Source: Micromonospora rosaria
GTDB taxonomy: Bacteria; Actinomycetota; Actinomycetes; Mycobacteriales; Micromonosporaceae
Reading direction: 5' to 3'
DNA: 33,060 nucleotides
Assembly (NCBI RefSeq): GCF_001567585.1
Contig: NZ_LRQV01000077.1
Span: forward strand, 1 to 33,060
The notes under the pieces are model-generated. The model was not told where the DNA came from, made no database searches, and was given only the letters and a program-made list of their open reading frames with translations. A program made the translations under genes and the position numbers. Shown here one piece after another: positions 15,285 to 22,204 of the stretch (position 1 is its first letter; each line of letters starts with the position of its first letter).

Positions 15285-16067
15285 GTGGAAGACGGATCGT
15301 CCTCGTCGGGTCTCGACCGGCGACGCCTGTTGGTCCTCACGACGGCCGCGCTCGCCGCCGGCATCATCCCCGAGGCGTGGCTCGCGGAGGCGGCCTACGG
15401 CGCGACGCCCCGGTGGAACCGCCCCTTCGACACGTGGATCCCGATCACCTCGCCGTTCGGCATCCGGGTCGACCCCATCACCGGCGAGCGGCGGCAGCAC
15501 AACGGCACCGACTACAGCCGCGCCGGCATCCTCGGCTACCCGGTCCGGTCGATCGCGGCCGGCACCGTGACGAGCGTCAGCTACGCCGCGGGTGGGTTCG
15601 GTCACCACGCCGTCGTCACCCACGCCGACGGGTGGCGCAGCATCTACGCGCACCTGCGGGAGGCACCCGTCGTACCGGCCGGCGCCCAGGTCGCCGGCGG
15701 CCAGCACCTCGGCGCCGTCGGGTCGACCGGCCGGTCGACCGGGCCGCACCTGCACCTCGAGATCGTCCACCCGAACGGGCAGCGCGTGGACCCCGAGTCG
15801 GTCCTCGCCGGGGCCCCGTACGCCGGCGCACCCGGCCAGCCACCCTCGATTCTCACCAAGGACGGACTGATGTACCTCATCTGGAGCACCGGCGGCACGG
15901 GTTACCTGGTCACTCCCAACCGCGTCATCGGGCTGCGGTCGATGGCCCACTACAACCTGTTCAAGCGGATCATCAACTCGAACCAGGCCGCCGCCCAGCC
16001 CGAGGTCTTCAACCAACTGGAGATCGACCAGATCAACGCCTACCTCAACGGGCACGTACCCGCCTGA
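15285..16067 (+). CDS. Secreted M23 family metallopeptidase, Tat-type signal
   Basis: A 260-residue peptidoglycan endopeptidase. The N-terminus has a twin-arginine-like motif (DRRRLLVLT, 11-19) and a hydrophobic stretch ending near AYGA (about 40), suggesting Tat export. The LytM/M23 domain (about 50-175) has the full zinc set: His72 and Asp76 in QHNGTD, His123 in YAHL, and His155 and His157 in PHLHLE. SPFGIRVDPITGERR and GSTGRSTGPHLH are typical of active enzymes, so it probably cuts cell-wall cross-links. The C-terminal 70 residues (GLMYLIWSTGG onwards to INAYLNGHVPA) are an unrecognised domain, possibly for wall binding. The GTG start has GGGAG at 15275-15279 with a 5-nt spacer. It is a single-gene unit with its own promoter and terminator. 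Confidence 0.92.
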   Translation: MEDGSSSSGLDRRRLLVLTTAALAAGIIPEAWLAEAAYGATPRWNRPFDTWIPITSPFGIRVDPITGERRQHNGTDYSRAGILGYPVRSIAAGTVTSVSYAAGGFGHHAVVTHADGWRSIYAHLREAPVVPAGAQVAGGQHLGAVGSTGRSTGPHLHLEIVHPNGQRVDPESVLAGAPYAGAPGQPPSILTKDGLMYLIWSTGGTGYLVTPNRVIGLRSMAHYNLFKRIINSNQAAAQPEVFNQLEIDQINAYLNGHVPA

Positions 16068-16077
16068 CCGGGCCGAC

Positions 16078-16105
16078 CCCCGACGGGTGGACCGGCCCGT
16101 CGGGG
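16078..16105 (+). terminator. Hairpin terminator after the M23 peptidase gene
   Basis: CCCCGACGGG (16078-16087) and CCCGTCGGGG (16096-16105) form a perfect 10-bp stem with an 8-nt loop, 10 nt after the stop codon. It would also stop minus-strand transcripts of the decayed gene beside it. Confidence 0.75.
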
Positions 16106-16132
16106 CATCGCCGCCCGTGGGGGCGGCCGGTT

Positions 16133-16430
16133 CATGGAGTGGAACACCACCTGCTGCTCGGCGGGGAGGATCGTCAGCGCGTTCAGCTTCGCGCGCGGGT
16201 CCACCGAGCGAGTCGCGGTCGTGCGGGGTGCGGACCTCGTCGAACGGGTGCCCCACCCGCCGCTGCCGGCTCTCCACGTACCGGACGTCCGCGAGCTGCC
16301 GGCGGACCTCCTGGTCGGGGTAGGCGGGCGAACTGCCGAGCACGCACAGGTCAGCCAGCCGGCGCGGCCGGCCGGGGCGAACCGCGCCGGCCACCGCCCG
16401 CGACGCCCAGTCCGCCGATTTCGTCACCAC
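16133..16430 (-). pseudogene. Frame-disrupted coding remnant, family unknown
   Basis: Two segments read on the minus strand look like real protein but lie in different frames. From GTG codons at 16430/16427, about 74 codons, nearly all with G or C in the third position, encode a peptide beginning VTKSADWASRAVAG and including GSSPAYPDQEVRRQLADVRY and then RVGHPFDEVRT. Near 16204 this frame loses the bias, and the frame shifted by +1 takes over with VDPRAKLNALTILPAEQQVV and FHSMN, again with all codons ending in G/C. A TGA in the third frame lies at 16134-16132. This fits a short gene disrupted by an indel, or a sequencing error. I do not recognise the family. Confidence 0.5.
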
Positions 16431-16458
16431 TGATCCCGACCCGTCCGGTTTGGGAGCG

Positions 16459-16483
16459 GTGCGGGTGGGGACACCACTCGCAC
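16459..16483. promoter_or_regulatory. Dyad upstream of the DUF4383 gene
   Basis: GTGCGGGTGG (16459-16468) and CCACTCGCAC (16474-16483) pair over 10 positions, one a G-U, with a 5-nt gap. It lies 10 nt before the Shine-Dalgarno site. It could be an operator or a leader hairpin. Confidence 0.4.
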
Positions 16484-16503
16484 TGTCTTCGACGGAGGTC
16501 ACG

Positions 16504-16959
16504 ATGGAGAACAAGTCCCGCCCCGGGGTCACGACCAGGGGCAAGCATCCCGTCCGGACGGCCGCGCAGGTCGTCGGCGCGGTCTTCGTACTGGTCGGTG
16601 TGCTCGGGTTCATCCCCGGCATCACCAGCGACTACGACACCATGCAGTTCGCCGGCCACGAGTCCCGGGCCAAGCTGCTCGGCCTCTTCCAGGTGTCGAT
16701 CCTGCACAACCTGGTCCACCTCGCCTTCGGCGTCGTCGGCCTGGCGCTGGCCCGCACCGTCGCCGGCGCCCGCGCCTACCTGATCGGCGGCGGCGCCGTG
16801 TACCTGGTGCTCTGGCTCTACGGGCTGGTCGTCGACCACGGGAGCGGGGCCAACTTCGTACCGCTCAACAACGCCGACAACTGGCTGCACCTCTTCCTCG
16901 GTGTCGGCATGATCGCCCTCGGGGTCGTCCTGACCCGTGGCCGCGCCGCCCGGCGCTGA
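16504..16959 (+). CDS. DUF4383 family four-helix membrane protein
   Basis: A 151-residue integral membrane protein resembling DUF4383. After a short charged N-terminus, helices run at about 15-36, 55-80, 85-105 and 118-142. Conserved-looking features are GFIPGIT after helix 1, SILHNLVHLAFGVVGLA in helix 2, VPLNNADNWLHLFLGVGM before helix 4 and a basic end. The regularly placed His residues (NLVHL, NWLHL) are typical of the family, whose role is not established; many members are found near stress genes. ATG 16504 was chosen because GGAGG at 16494-16498 lies 5 nt upstream; the open frame to 16450 covers the dyad and was rejected. It is monocistronic and convergent with the DUF305 gene. Confidence 0.88.
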   Translation: MENKSRPGVTTRGKHPVRTAAQVVGAVFVLVGVLGFIPGITSDYDTMQFAGHESRAKLLGLFQVSILHNLVHLAFGVVGLALARTVAGARAYLIGGGAVYLVLWLYGLVVDHGSGANFVPLNNADNWLHLFLGVGMIALGVVLTRGRAARR

Positions 16960-16993
16960 CCGGAGGGCGCCCGGGAGGGCGACCGGGATGGGA

Positions 16994-17029
16994 GTTCCCG
17001 GCAGCGGGCTCCCGAGGGCCTGCGGGAAC
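16994..17029. terminator. Hairpin between convergent DUF4383 and DUF305 genes
   Basis: The arms at 16994-17004 (GTTCCCGGCAG) and 17020-17029 (CTGCGGGAAC) pair over 10 bp with one bulged G and a 15-nt loop. The position between two stop codons (16959 and 17062) suits a bidirectional terminator. Confidence 0.55.
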
Positions 17030-17061
17030 AGGCGGCGGTGCCGCGAAGGCGCTACGACGGG

Positions 17062-17763
17062 TCAGGGGGCGAGCAGGTCGCGCATCCGGGCGATCTCGGC
17101 GCGCTGCTCGGCGACGACCCCGTCGGCGAACTCCCGCAGGGTCCGGTCCACGCCCACCGCCAGCAGGTCGCGGGCCATCTCGACGGCGCCACCGTGGTGG
17201 TCGCTCATCATCCGGACGAACAGCCGGTCGAACTCCTCGCCCCGGGCCTCGGCGAGCCGGCGCACCGCCGACGCGGACTGCATGCCGCGCATCGTGGCGT
17301 GGTCGTGCCCGGCGACCTCGCGCGGCAGGCCACGGGTGTCGAGCCAGCCCTGGAGCACCCCGACCTCCGCCCCCTGGCTGCTGCGGATGCGCTCGGCCAG
17401 GGCCCGCACCCCCGGGCTACCCGCCCGGTCCCGGGCGAGCGCGGCCATCTGGAGGGCCTGTCCGTGGTGCGGGATCATCATCCGGACGAACCAGACGTCC
17501 AGGCTGTTGTAGCGGGGGGCGGCGGTGTCCCGCAGCGCCCGGGGGTCCAGGGTGGCCGCCACCTCGCCGGGGCGACCCGGCACGATGACCGACGGCACAC
17601 CGGCCGACGCGGCCGACGGCAGCACGGGGGTCGCCTCCGTGCCGTCCGGCCGGACGGCGGACCGGTCCCCGCCGGACGACCGGGTGGCCAGCACCACCCC
17701 GACCACCAGCGCCAGCAGGACCGACGTGACCAACAGCAGTGTCCGTCCCCGGCCGGCGGTCAT
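17062..17763 (-). CDS. Membrane-anchored DUF305 protein with two MM-x2-HH motifs
   Basis: A 233-residue protein with an N-terminal signal anchor (about 8-26) and an outward-facing domain. The DUF305 fold is a tandem of two related helical halves: FVRMMIPHHGQALQMA (92-107) and FVRMMSDHHGGAVEMA (182-197), separated by a linker with GHDHATMRGM (152-161). Paired His and Met residues suggest binding of a soft metal such as copper. This is an inference from composition and from DUF305 genes often lying near metal or redox genes. ATG 17763 follows a G-rich ribosome site (GGGGGGAG). It is divergent from the LVIVD-repeat gene, and the shared 141-nt gap holds a CRP-type site. On the minus strand TACCAT (17799-17794) is a possible -10. 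Confidence 0.9.
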   Translation of the reverse strand: MTAGRGRTLLLVTSVLLALVVGVVLATRSSGGDRSAVRPDGTEATPVLPSAASAGVPSVIVPGRPGEVAATLDPRALRDTAAPRYNSLDVWFVRMMIPHHGQALQMAALARDRAGSPGVRALAERIRSSQGAEVGVLQGWLDTRGLPREVAGHDHATMRGMQSASAVRRLAEARGEEFDRLFVRMMSDHHGGAVEMARDLLAVGVDRTLREFADGVVAEQRAEIARMRDLLAP

Positions 17764-17821
17764 ACGCTCCCCCCTCGTTTCGAGGTCACCGTGATGGTAT
17801 CCATTGACAGATGACGCTTGA

Positions 17822-17837
17822 TGTGACGCGCATCACA
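17822..17837. promoter_or_regulatory. Perfect Crp/Fnr-type palindrome
   Basis: TGTGA-N6-TCACA, identical to the CRP half-site consensus known from enterobacteria and mycobacteria. Its centre (17829.5) lies about 41.5 nt before the start inferred for the LVIVD gene and about 42 nt before a possible start for DUF305 on the other strand. Both would be class II activator positions. Confidence 0.65.
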
Positions 17838-17864
17838 TTGACGCCCATCACCGATCGGTAAGGT
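17838..17864 (+). promoter_or_regulatory. Promoter of the LVIVD-repeat gene
   Basis: TTGACG (17838-17843) directly abuts the CRP-type palindrome, and TAAGGT (17859-17864) fits TANNNT. The 15-nt spacer is shorter than the usual 17-18, which would make the promoter weak and dependent on an activator. The predicted start is near 17871, giving a 34-nt leader. Confidence 0.45.
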
Positions 17865-17904
17865 GTGCTCATCGCCATTCCCCCTTTCGGAAAGGGTGTC
17901 GCCG

Positions 17905-19362
17905 ATGCGTCGCTTCCCCGTACCGCGACCCCGGTCGCCCCGCCTGCTCGGCGCGGCCGTCGCGAGTCTCCTGCTGGCCACCGTCGCCGCCGCCCCACCG
18001 AGCACCGCCCAGGCGGCGGCCACCGGCGGCGCACCGGCACCGGCCGCCACCGGCGAGCTGCCCGGGGTCGACGAGATCCGCAGCAGCCCCAACATCCGGC
18101 AGGTGGCCAACCTGCCGAAGCAGGCGCCGTTCGACACCACCTCCGCCCTGGGCACGGACATCGCGTTCCAGGGCCGGTACGCCTTCGTCGGCAACTACCA
18201 GGGCTTCGTCGTCTACGACATCGCCCGGCCCAGCGCGCCGACGATCGTCTCGCAGGTGCACTGCCCCGGGTCGCAGAACGACATCTCGATCTACGGTGAC
18301 CTGCTCTTCCTCTCCACCGACGAGGGCCGCAGCGACGACTCCTGCGCCAGCACCCCGCTGCCGGCGACCGACCCGGCCTCCTGGGAGGGCGTCAAGGTCT
18401 TCGACATCAGCGACAAGACCAGGCCGCGGTACGTCAAGGCCGTCGAGACCGCCTGCGGCTCGCACACCCACACCCTGGTCCCGGGCAAGGACCGCGCCTC
18501 GGTCTACCTCTACGTCTCGTCGTACCGGCCCCGGGCGGACTACCCGGACTGCCAGCCGCCGCACGACTCGATCTCGATCGTCAAGGTGCCGCTGCGCACG
18601 CCCACCGCCGCCGCCGTCGTCGCCACGCCGAACCTCTTCCCCGACGGCGGCAACCCGGCCGGCGGGTACTCCACGGAGACCAGCGGCTGTCACGACATCA
18701 CCGCGTACCCGGCGAAGAACCTGGCCGCCGGCGCCTGCCTGGGTGACGGCATCCTGATGGACATCAGCCGGCCGGAGCAGCCCCGCGTGATCAACCGGGT
18801 CCGGGACACGGAGAACTTCGCGTTCTGGCACTCCGCCACCTTCAACAACGCCGGCACCAAGGTGGTCTTCACCGACGAGCTGGGCGGCGGCGGGGCCGCC
18901 ACCTGCAACGAGGCCATCGGGCCGAACCGGGGCGCGAACGCCATCTACGACATCACCGGTCGGGGCGACCGCCGCGCCATGGTCTTCCGCAGCTACTACA
19001 AGATCCCCCGGGTCAACGCGGACACCGAGAACTGCGTGGCGCACAACGGCTCGCTGGTGCCGGTCCTCGGCCGCGACGTGATGGTCCAGGCCTGGTACCA
19101 GGGCGGTGTCTCGGTCTGGGACTTCACCGACTCGGCCCGGCCGCAGGAGATCGGGTACTGGGAGCGGGGCCCGCTGTCGCAGACCCAGCGGATCACCGGC
19201 GGCCCCTGGTCGACGTACTACTACAACGGCCACATCTACTCCAGCGACATCCAGAAGGGCCTGGACGTGCTGGAGCTGCGCGACTGGCGGACCTGGACGG
19301 CGCACCTCGTCCGGTACCGCGAGTTCAACGCGCAGACCCAGCCCAGCTACCTGAGCTGGTGA
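17905..19362 (+). CDS. Secreted LVIVD-repeat (beta-propeller-like) protein
   Basis: A 485-residue secreted protein. A basic N-terminus and hydrophobic segment (about 14-35, ending near AQAAA) form a signal peptide. The rest consists of repeats in which a strand such as GRYAFVGNYQGFVVYDI is followed by a phrase like RPSAPTIVSQV; others are VFDISDKTRPRYVKAV, LMDISRPEQPRVINRV and VWDFTDSARPQEIGYW. This is the LVIVD pattern, expected to fold as a propeller blade. Other conserved-looking parts are CGSHTHTLV, FWHSATFNNAGTKVVFTDEL and CVAHNGSLVP, with several Cys and His that could bind a metal or form disulfides. ATG 17905 follows GGAAAGGG. Its function is unknown; the divergent DUF305 partner suggests a shared extracytoplasmic role. 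Confidence 0.9.
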   Translation: MRRFPVPRPRSPRLLGAAVASLLLATVAAAPPSTAQAAATGGAPAPAATGELPGVDEIRSSPNIRQVANLPKQAPFDTTSALGTDIAFQGRYAFVGNYQGFVVYDIARPSAPTIVSQVHCPGSQNDISIYGDLLFLSTDEGRSDDSCASTPLPATDPASWEGVKVFDISDKTRPRYVKAVETACGSHTHTLVPGKDRASVYLYVSSYRPRADYPDCQPPHDSISIVKVPLRTPTAAAVVATPNLFPDGGNPAGGYSTETSGCHDITAYPAKNLAAGACLGDGILMDISRPEQPRVINRVRDTENFAFWHSATFNNAGTKVVFTDELGGGGAATCNEAIGPNRGANAIYDITGRGDRRAMVFRSYYKIPRVNADTENCVAHNGSLVPVLGRDVMVQAWYQGGVSVWDFTDSARPQEIGYWERGPLSQTQRITGGPWSTYYYNGHIYSSDIQKGLDVLELRDWRTWTAHLVRYREFNAQTQPSYLSW

Positions 19363-19380
19363 CCCGGCGGGCCGGGTCCG

Positions 19381-19451
19381 CCCCCGACCGGGACGGGCCC
19401 GGCCCCGTTTCCTCCCCCCGACCGGGACGGGCCCGGCCCCGTTTCCTCCCC
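19381..19451 (+). repeat. 34-bp tandem duplication carrying terminator-like hairpins
   Basis: The 34 bases from 19381 are repeated exactly from 19415, and the match continues to 19451. Each unit contains ACGGG-N6-CCCGT followed by TT, a small stem-loop like a weak intrinsic terminator. It lies 18 nt after the LVIVD stop and about 30 nt before the ribosome site of the next gene. Confidence 0.8.
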
Positions 19452-19497
19452 GTGGCCGCCGGGTACCACGACCGGGACGAAGGGGAGGAACGTGACC

Positions 19498-19719
19498 ATG
19501 AGCCGCAACGAGTACCACGTGGTGCCCGACGGTGACGGGTGGGCCGTCGAGCAGGGCAGCAACGCGATCGGCAGCTACCCCACGAAGGAGGCCGCGGTCG
19601 CGGCGGGCCGACAGGTCGCCCACGGCAACGAGCCGAGCCAACTGGTCGTGCACACCGCCGACGGCCGGATCGAGACCGAGCACGCCTACCGCGACGACCC
19701 GTACCCGCCCGCCGGCTGA
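19498..19719 (+). CDS. DUF2188 domain protein
   Basis: A 73-residue cytoplasmic protein matching the DUF2188 pattern: EYHVVPDGDGWAVEQGSN, then YPTKEAAVAAGRQVAHGNEP, then LVVHTADGRIETEHAY. Members are small alpha/beta proteins of unknown function. ATG 19498 is preferred: GGAGG at 19484-19488 lies 9 nt before it and only 3 nt before the in-frame GTG at 19492. It stands between a secreted protein gene and a carrier gene, and no operon partner is evident. Confidence 0.85.
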   Translation: MSRNEYHVVPDGDGWAVEQGSNAIGSYPTKEAAVAAGRQVAHGNEPSQLVVHTADGRIETEHAYRDDPYPPAG

Positions 19720-19806
19720 CCGGCGACCGGCCCGGGTCCCCGGGACCGGGTGCCGCGCGCGGCCCGTCGGAGTCCGTCGGCGGGCCGCGTGCGAGGATCG
19801 GCGGAC

Positions 19807-21015
19807 GTGGAAGCACCCGCCGGCACCGTGCCCGGCCACCGCACCCGACACCGACCGCACCCGCTGGACCTGGCCGCGATCGCCCTCGCCGTGGCCGGTG
19901 CCGGCTGTGTGCTGTCCGGGCTGCTGCCCCGGGCCGAGGCGGCGGCGACCGTCGCCCGCATCCTGCCCCTGCTGCTGTTCCTCGGCACCGTGGTGGTGCT
20001 GGCCGAACTGACCGCCGCCGCCGGGGTCTTCGACGTGCTCGCCACCCGGCTGGCGGTGACCGCCGGGGGCCGCCGGGGCCGGCTGTTCCTGCTCTGCGTG
20101 GCCTTCGCCGCGCTCACCACGATCCTGCTCAACCTGGACACCACGGCGGTGCTGCTCACCCCGGTGCTGCTCGCCCTGGCGGCCCGGCTCGGCCTGGCCG
20201 CCCTGCCGCTGGCGGTCACCACGGTCTGGCTGGCGAACACCGCCAGCCTGCTGCTGCCGGTGTCCAACCTGACCAACCTGCTCGCCGCCGACCGGGTGGG
20301 GCTGAGCCCGCTCGGGTACGCGGCCCGGATGTGGCTGCCGCAACTGGCCGCGATCGCGGTGACCGCCGGCCTGCTCTGGCTGCTGTACTGGCGCCGCCTG
20401 CCGGACCGGTTCGAGGCCCCGCCCCGACTCGCCCCGGCCGACCCGGTGCTGCACCGGACGGCGGTCGCCGGCTGCCTGCTCCTCGTGGCCGGCATCGCCG
20501 CCGGAGTGGAGATCGGGATCGCCTCGACGGTGGGCGCGGCCGTGGTGGTGGCCGGGTTCGCCGTCCGCTCCCCCGCCACCCTGCGCCCCCGGCTGCTGCC
20601 CTGGCGGCTGCTGCTCCTGGTGACCGGGCTGTTCCTGGTGGTGCAGACGCTCGGCCGCGCCGGCCTGCACGACCTCGTCGGTACGCTGCTCGGCGCCGAC
20701 GCCGGCCCGCTCGGGGTGCTGCGGGCCGGCGGCACCGGGGCGCTGCTGGCCAACGCGGTCAACAACCTCCCGGCGTACCTGGCCGGGGAGGCGGCGCTGC
20801 CGGCCGGCGACCACACCCGGCTGCTGGCCCTGCTGATCGGGACGAACATCGGTCCGCTGGCGCTGCCGTGGGCGTCGCTGGCCACCCTGCTCTGGTACGA
20901 GCGGTGCCGGGCGGCCGGGGTGCGGGTGCCGATGCGCCGGTTCGTGGCGACCAGCGCGGTGCTGGCGGTCACCGGCACCCTGGCCGCGCTCGGGGCGTTG
21001 CTGCTGACCGGTTGA
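19807..21015 (+). CDS. SLC13/ArsB-type anion permease
   Basis: A 402-residue carrier with about 10-11 membrane helices. It belongs to the ion-transporter superfamily of ArsB, CitM and Na+/dicarboxylate carriers: helix-hairpin segments TTILLNLDTTAVLLTPVLLA and NTASLLLPVSNLTNLLA in the first half are mirrored by ALLANAVNNLPAYLAGE and LIGTNIGPLALPWASLA in the second. These Asn/Thr/Pro-rich re-entrant loops bind anion and ion in the family. NAVNNLPAYL and GTNIGPLALPWASL resemble arsenite-efflux proteins, but no ArsR or arsenate reductase gene is nearby, so the substrate is open. GTG 19807 was chosen because the hydrophobic core starts about 30 residues later; the frame is open to 19750 and the ribosome site is weak. 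Confidence 0.85.
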   Translation: MEAPAGTVPGHRTRHRPHPLDLAAIALAVAGAGCVLSGLLPRAEAAATVARILPLLLFLGTVVVLAELTAAAGVFDVLATRLAVTAGGRRGRLFLLCVAFAALTTILLNLDTTAVLLTPVLLALAARLGLAALPLAVTTVWLANTASLLLPVSNLTNLLAADRVGLSPLGYAARMWLPQLAAIAVTAGLLWLLYWRRLPDRFEAPPRLAPADPVLHRTAVAGCLLLVAGIAAGVEIGIASTVGAAVVVAGFAVRSPATLRPRLLPWRLLLLVTGLFLVVQTLGRAGLHDLVGTLLGADAGPLGVLRAGGTGALLANAVNNLPAYLAGEAALPAGDHTRLLALLIGTNIGPLALPWASLATLLWYERCRAAGVRVPMRRFVATSAVLAVTGTLAALGALLLTG

Positions 21016-21037
21016 CGCCCGGCCGACGATCGCCCGG

Positions 21038-22015
21038 TCAGGCGCCCAGCTCGACCTCGTACGCGCGGCGCAGCCGGGCCCGGGTGGACGGGGCGGGGCA
21101 GACGTGCCAGACCGACCCCGCGTCGACCACGTTGACCTCGCCGGCCTCCTGCCGGTCCCGCAGGATCCCGGCCAGGACCTCCCGGGCACCGAAGCGCCCG
21201 TACCAGTCCAGTTCGACGTCGACGGCCCACCCGAGGCAGTGCGCGCCGGGCAGCGGCACCGGGTGCCCGAGTCGCCGCCGCCGGTACTGCTCCTCGGCGC
21301 TGCGCACCAGGCTGGTCACCCAGAGCGGCGGGGTGCCCGCCGGGGCGGCCGAGGCGAACTCCCGGGCCACGTCGTTGAGCAGCGCCACCACCTCCCGCCG
21401 GGTCCGGCGCGACCGTACCCCGGCGGTGTCCGGGGCGGCGTAGGGTCGCAGCCGGCGGTCGGCCGCCCGCAGGGCCCGGCCGACCCGGCTGGTCGGCTCC
21501 TCCCGGTAGCGGAAGCGGGCCAGGTCCCGGCGGCGCAGCCACTCCAGGTCCACCAGATCGGGGCTGTCCCGGACCTGGGCGTCGGTGGCGAAGGCCGGGA
21601 CGTCGCGCCACCACATCAGGTCAATGCGGGACAGCAGGTAGCAGCGGACCAGCCCGGTGAGGTCGCGCACCGCGCTGCGGCCGCTCGGCTGGTAGCGGGC
21701 CAGCTCCAGCAGCAGCGTCTCCCGGGCGGCGACGAGGCCGGCCGGGGTGGCGTCGAGCACGGCGGCCACGACCGGGTCCCGGAGCCGGTCGTCGACCAGC
21801 GCCTGACGGGCGGTGGCCGAGCCCGGATCGGCGAGCGCACCGATCTCGACGAGCAGTTCCGCCACGGCCGCCCGGTACGCGGCAAGGTCGGGAACGGCCG
21901 GCCCGCCCGGCGACGGCCCGGCCCTCGGGGGCCCGGCCACGGCGGGCGAGGTGATCGAGGCGCTGGGCGCGGCCGGGCCGGACCGCGGTCCGGAGCTACG
22001 GCTCGGCACTCGCAT
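21038..22015 (-). CDS. DUF5715/M15-like putative zinc peptidase
   Basis: A 325-residue protein. The C-terminal part (about 228-306) resembles D-Ala-D-Ala carboxypeptidases of the LAS/M15 group: PGAHCLGWAVDVELDWY gives His259 and Asp266, and VWHVC gives His304, matching the SxHxxGxAxD ... WH zinc signature (Gly replaces the first Ser). The N-terminal 220 residues are mostly helical and unrecognised. No signal peptide or membrane segment is visible, which is odd for a wall enzyme; it may act inside the cell, leave by another route, or not be a peptidase. ATG 22015 has AAGGGA 7-8 nt upstream; the open frame to 22189 crosses two dyads and was rejected. It faces the carrier gene tail-to-tail with only 22 nt between stops. 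Confidence 0.75.
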   Translation of the reverse strand: MRVPSRSSGPRSGPAAPSASITSPAVAGPPRAGPSPGGPAVPDLAAYRAAVAELLVEIGALADPGSATARQALVDDRLRDPVVAAVLDATPAGLVAARETLLLELARYQPSGRSAVRDLTGLVRCYLLSRIDLMWWRDVPAFATDAQVRDSPDLVDLEWLRRRDLARFRYREEPTSRVGRALRAADRRLRPYAAPDTAGVRSRRTRREVVALLNDVAREFASAAPAGTPPLWVTSLVRSAEEQYRRRRLGHPVPLPGAHCLGWAVDVELDWYGRFGAREVLAGILRDRQEAGEVNVVDAGSVWHVCPAPSTRARLRRAYEVELGA

Positions 22016-22046
22016 GGTGGGGTCCCTTCTCCCGCCGGCAGGGCCG

Positions 22047-22064
22047 GGTGAGCCTGACCTCACC
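22047..22064 (-). promoter_or_regulatory. Dyad over the predicted start of the DUF5715 transcript
   Basis: GGTGAG-N6-CTCACC is a perfect 6-bp inverted repeat. On the minus strand TACGGT (22067-22062) overlaps its edge and fits a -10 box, so transcription would begin inside the dyad. This is the usual place for a repressor site. Confidence 0.4.
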
Positions 22065-22090
22065 GTAGGAGACACCGACGGACCAAGTGT

Positions 22091-22110
22091 GAGCAATTTT
22101 TCCATTGCTC
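22091..22110. promoter_or_regulatory. AT-rich stem-loop between 2H and DUF5715 genes
   Basis: GAGCAAT (22091-22097) and ATTGCTC (22104-22110) form a perfect 7-bp dyad with a 6-nt loop TTTTCC. It is conspicuously AT-rich for this genome. It lies about 95 nt after the 2H gene stop and 76 nt before the DUF5715 start, so it could be an operator or a weak terminator. Confidence 0.4.
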
Positions 22111-22204
22111 TCGAAAGGGGACGGACCGGTGACGAGCCTCGCCTCCACGCTCCCCGGGCCGCGCAGCGGCAGGCCGAGCGCGCGGCCACGCACGGGTCGA
22201 CCGC

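Noticed and set aside
19807..21015. Naming the carrier ArsB
   Set aside because: The fold fits, but there is no arsR, arsC or other arsenic gene nearby; the superfamily also carries dicarboxylates and sulfate.
17869..21189. 1106-codon minus-strand open frame across the LVIVD, DUF2188 and carrier genes
   Set aside because: A shadow of three well-supported plus-strand genes; the composition is typical of antisense reading in GC-rich DNA.
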